From NCBI GenBank assembly GCA_031266155.1, contig JAISBO010000018.1, positions 1 through 5,299 of the forward strand: a DNA stretch of 5,299 nucleotides. Direction: 5' to 3'. The notes under the pieces are model-generated. The model ran no database searches and was not told the DNA's origin. It saw only the letters and a list, made by a program, of their open reading frames with translations. Shown one piece after another: positions 3,861 to 5,299 of this stretch. Position 1 is the stretch's first letter, and each line of letters begins with the position of its first letter. The stretch comes from Puniceicoccales bacterium. GTDB taxonomy: Bacteria > Verrucomicrobiota > Verrucomicrobiia > Opitutales > JAIRKQ01. The position numbers and the translations under genes are program-made.

Positions 3861-5299
3861 ATGCAACAGAAAAATAGTCAGGGAAAATATTGGAAGATTT
3901 TGCTGTGTAAATTTGGAGCTTTGCTTGCGATTTTTTCCGCTGTACGATTTTTATTTTTTTGTGGCAACTACAAAATATTGGTGAATGAGCCTCCATGGCA
4001 CATTTTTAAAGCATTCGTGGTAGGGATAAGATTTGATTTGGCAACCATTGCAATCTTCAACCTACCGGTTTGGGTGTTTTGGTCATTGCCTCTTAAGCTC
4101 CGTTCCTGGAAAGTTTTTAATGCCATCGGGACGGCCTGGTTTCTTATGGCCAATTTCCTGGCTCTGCTTGTTAATATTATAGATGCAAAATATTTCTCTT
4201 TTACATTTAAAAGGATGTCCGGAGAAATATTTGAACAGTCGGTGCTGTTGACGGAAAATCCATCCATATATATCCACATGTTGATGGAATACTGGCATAT
4301 CGCCATCGGCGGACTGATATTGGTGTGTGCCTTGATACTCGTAGCGTTTAAACTTAGCCTCACAAATAAAACTGACAAAATTAGAAAACGGGATTTTGTT
4401 TATTCCTTTGTTTCCATAATACTATTAATCGTATGTGTCCGTGGAGGCCTGCAGCGTAAACCTTTAAAACCAGCGGCTGCTAATATCTATGCTCCCAGCA
4501 TACAAACGGTATGTTTGGTGAACAATTCGGCATTTAATATCTTTCACACAAAGGAGAAAGCAAATCTGCTGCGATACAACTTTTTCGCCGATGACGATGA
4601 TAGGTTATCGAAAATATCTCCCCGACATGGACCCGGGAAATTTTGTGATACGTGTGCGGATTTTCAGGGCAAAAACATATTCATAATCATTTTGGAAAGT
4701 TTTTCAGCGGAATATGTCGGAGCACTTGATGGGGAGTTTAAAGAATTATCAGACACGACATTCACTCCGTTTTTGGATTCCCTCATAGAAAAAAGCTATA
4801 TTTTTGATGGATTTGCCAATGGGACAACGTCCATAGACGGCTTAACTTCTACGGTGCTAAGCATCCCTCCCCTATTCGACGTATCATACATAATAAGTGC
4901 ATATTCTGAAAATGCCGTAAATTCATTGGCATCAATTTTAAAGAAAGATGGATATAAAACGTTATTTTTCTACGGCGGGAAGGATAACTCTTGCCACTTT
5001 GGAAGCCTAACGAGCAAGGCACAATTTGATGAATGCTATTGTCAATATGACTACGACGGCCCTAGTTCAAACGCTAGCGGTTGGGGTGTATATGACGAAG
5101 AATTTTTTCAGTTTGTCGCAAGGAAGGTGGATAAAACAAAAAAACCTTTTTGCTCTGTTTTATTTTCGTTGTCTTCCCATCATCCATACCTATATCCCCA
5201 ACGATTGCATGGAAAATTTCCGAAGGGCAATGAAAAATTACAAGAACTCATAGCCTACACGGATTACTCACTGCAGAAATTTTTCGAAACGGCAGAGCA
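3861..5299 (+). CDS. LTA synthase/MdoB-like phosphoglycerol transferase (C-terminus beyond window)
   Basis: Membrane-anchored enzyme of the alkaline-phosphatase/sulfatase superfamily (LtaS/MdoB group, COG1368 type). Family members transfer the phosphoglycerol head group of phosphatidylglycerol to an acceptor outside the cytoplasmic membrane and release diacylglycerol. The frame is open for 479 codons to the right edge. About five membrane segments lie at roughly 13-34, 48-76, 87-107, 147-165 and 179-194, then a linker with RGGLQRKPL (194-202), then the catalytic domain from about 265. Its landmarks are NIFIIILESFSAEYVG (272-287, metal-binding Glu279), TPFLDSLI (302-309), FANGTTSIDG (318-327, nucleophile probably Thr323 or Thr322), YGGKDNSCHFGS (371-382), GWGVYDEEFF (407-416) and SLSSHHPY (436-443, metal or substrate histidines). 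The C-terminal Asp-His metal motif lies outside the window. ATG 3861 has no ribosome binding site. The acceptor (glucan, lipid or polymer) cannot be told; a phosphoethanolamine transferase is less likely given the WG-YD and SSHHP motifs. Confidence 0.9.
   Translation, partial: MQQKNSQGKYWKILLCKFGALLAIFSAVRFLFFCGNYKILVNEPPWHIFKAFVVGIRFDLATIAIFNLPVWVFWSLPLKLRSWKVFNAIGTAWFLMANFLALLVNIIDAKYFSFTFKRMSGEIFEQSVLLTENPSIYIHMLMEYWHIAIGGLILVCALILVAFKLSLTNKTDKIRKRDFVYSFVSIILLIVCVRGGLQRKPLKPAAANIYAPSIQTVCLVNNSAFNIFHTKEKANLLRYNFFADDDDRLSKISPRHGPGKFCDTCADFQGKNIFIIILESFSAEYVGALDGEFKELSDTTFTPFLDSLIEKSYIFDGFANGTTSIDGLTSTVLSIPPLFDVSYIISAYSENAVNSLASILKKDGYKTLFFYGGKDNSCHFGSLTSKAQFDECYCQYDYDGPSSNASGWGVYDEEFFQFVARKVDKTKKPFCSVLFSLSSHHPYLYPQRLHGKFPKGNEKLQELIAYTDYSLQKFFETAE

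Noticed and set aside
3968..4378. Minus-strand reading frame of 136 codons (and a nested 71-codon frame)
   Set aside because: Both are antisense to the N-terminal membrane region of the LtaS/MdoB-like gene, which has continuous family similarity; neither has motifs of its own.
5026..5253. Plus-strand reading frame of 75 codons near the right edge
   Set aside because: Different frame inside the catalytic domain of the LtaS/MdoB-like gene, which carries the WGVYD and SSHHP motifs in this stretch.

Overview
This is an AT-rich bacterial window (roughly 40% GC by eye). It holds six protein-coding genes, two of them cut by the window edges, and no RNA gene, insertion sequence or CRISPR array that I can see. 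The lineage is uncertain. The cytidylate kinase P-loop (DGVAASGKTST) resembles, from memory, the AASGKSST-type loops of Verrucomicrobiota. The MdoB/LtaS-like sulfatase-fold enzyme is of the type found in Gram-negative phyla such as Bacteroidota and Verrucomicrobiota. None of the six chosen start codons has a well-placed Shine-Dalgarno sequence, which suggests a lineage that relies little on that signal. I lean to a Verrucomicrobiota-like bacterium, possibly host-associated, with low confidence.

Layout: (1) 1-689, minus strand, N-terminal 229 codons of a SufS-type cysteine desulfurase, running off the left edge just past its PLP lysine. (2) 690-860, divergent intergenic region. (3) 861-2105, plus strand, an unrecognised 414-residue protein with a disordered-looking N-terminus, a six-proline tract and an in-frame 21-bp tandem duplication; after a 44-bp spacer containing an AT-only hairpin comes an unrecognised 100-residue protein (2150-2452). 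(4) 2453-2642, gene-free stretch with several adjacent inverted repeats. (5) 2643-3296, cytidylate kinase (cmk). (6) 3405-3797, minus strand, diacylglycerol kinase (dgkA), convergent with cmk. (7) 3861 to the right edge, plus strand, a membrane-anchored LTA-synthase/MdoB-like phosphoglycerol transferase, divergent from dgkA.

How the genes may work together: enzymes of the MdoB/LtaS family move the head group of phosphatidylglycerol onto an acceptor and release diacylglycerol. DgkA phosphorylates diacylglycerol to phosphatidic acid, which re-enters phospholipid synthesis through CTP-dependent CDP-diacylglycerol formation. The dgkA/transferase pair therefore looks like a lipid-recycling unit, and cmk feeds the CTP pool. 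The sufS gene belongs to Fe-S cluster assembly and has no visible partner here. The 414- and 100-residue genes are the accessory, undescribed part of the window. A secreted or host-directed role is possible for the larger one, but this rests only on composition.
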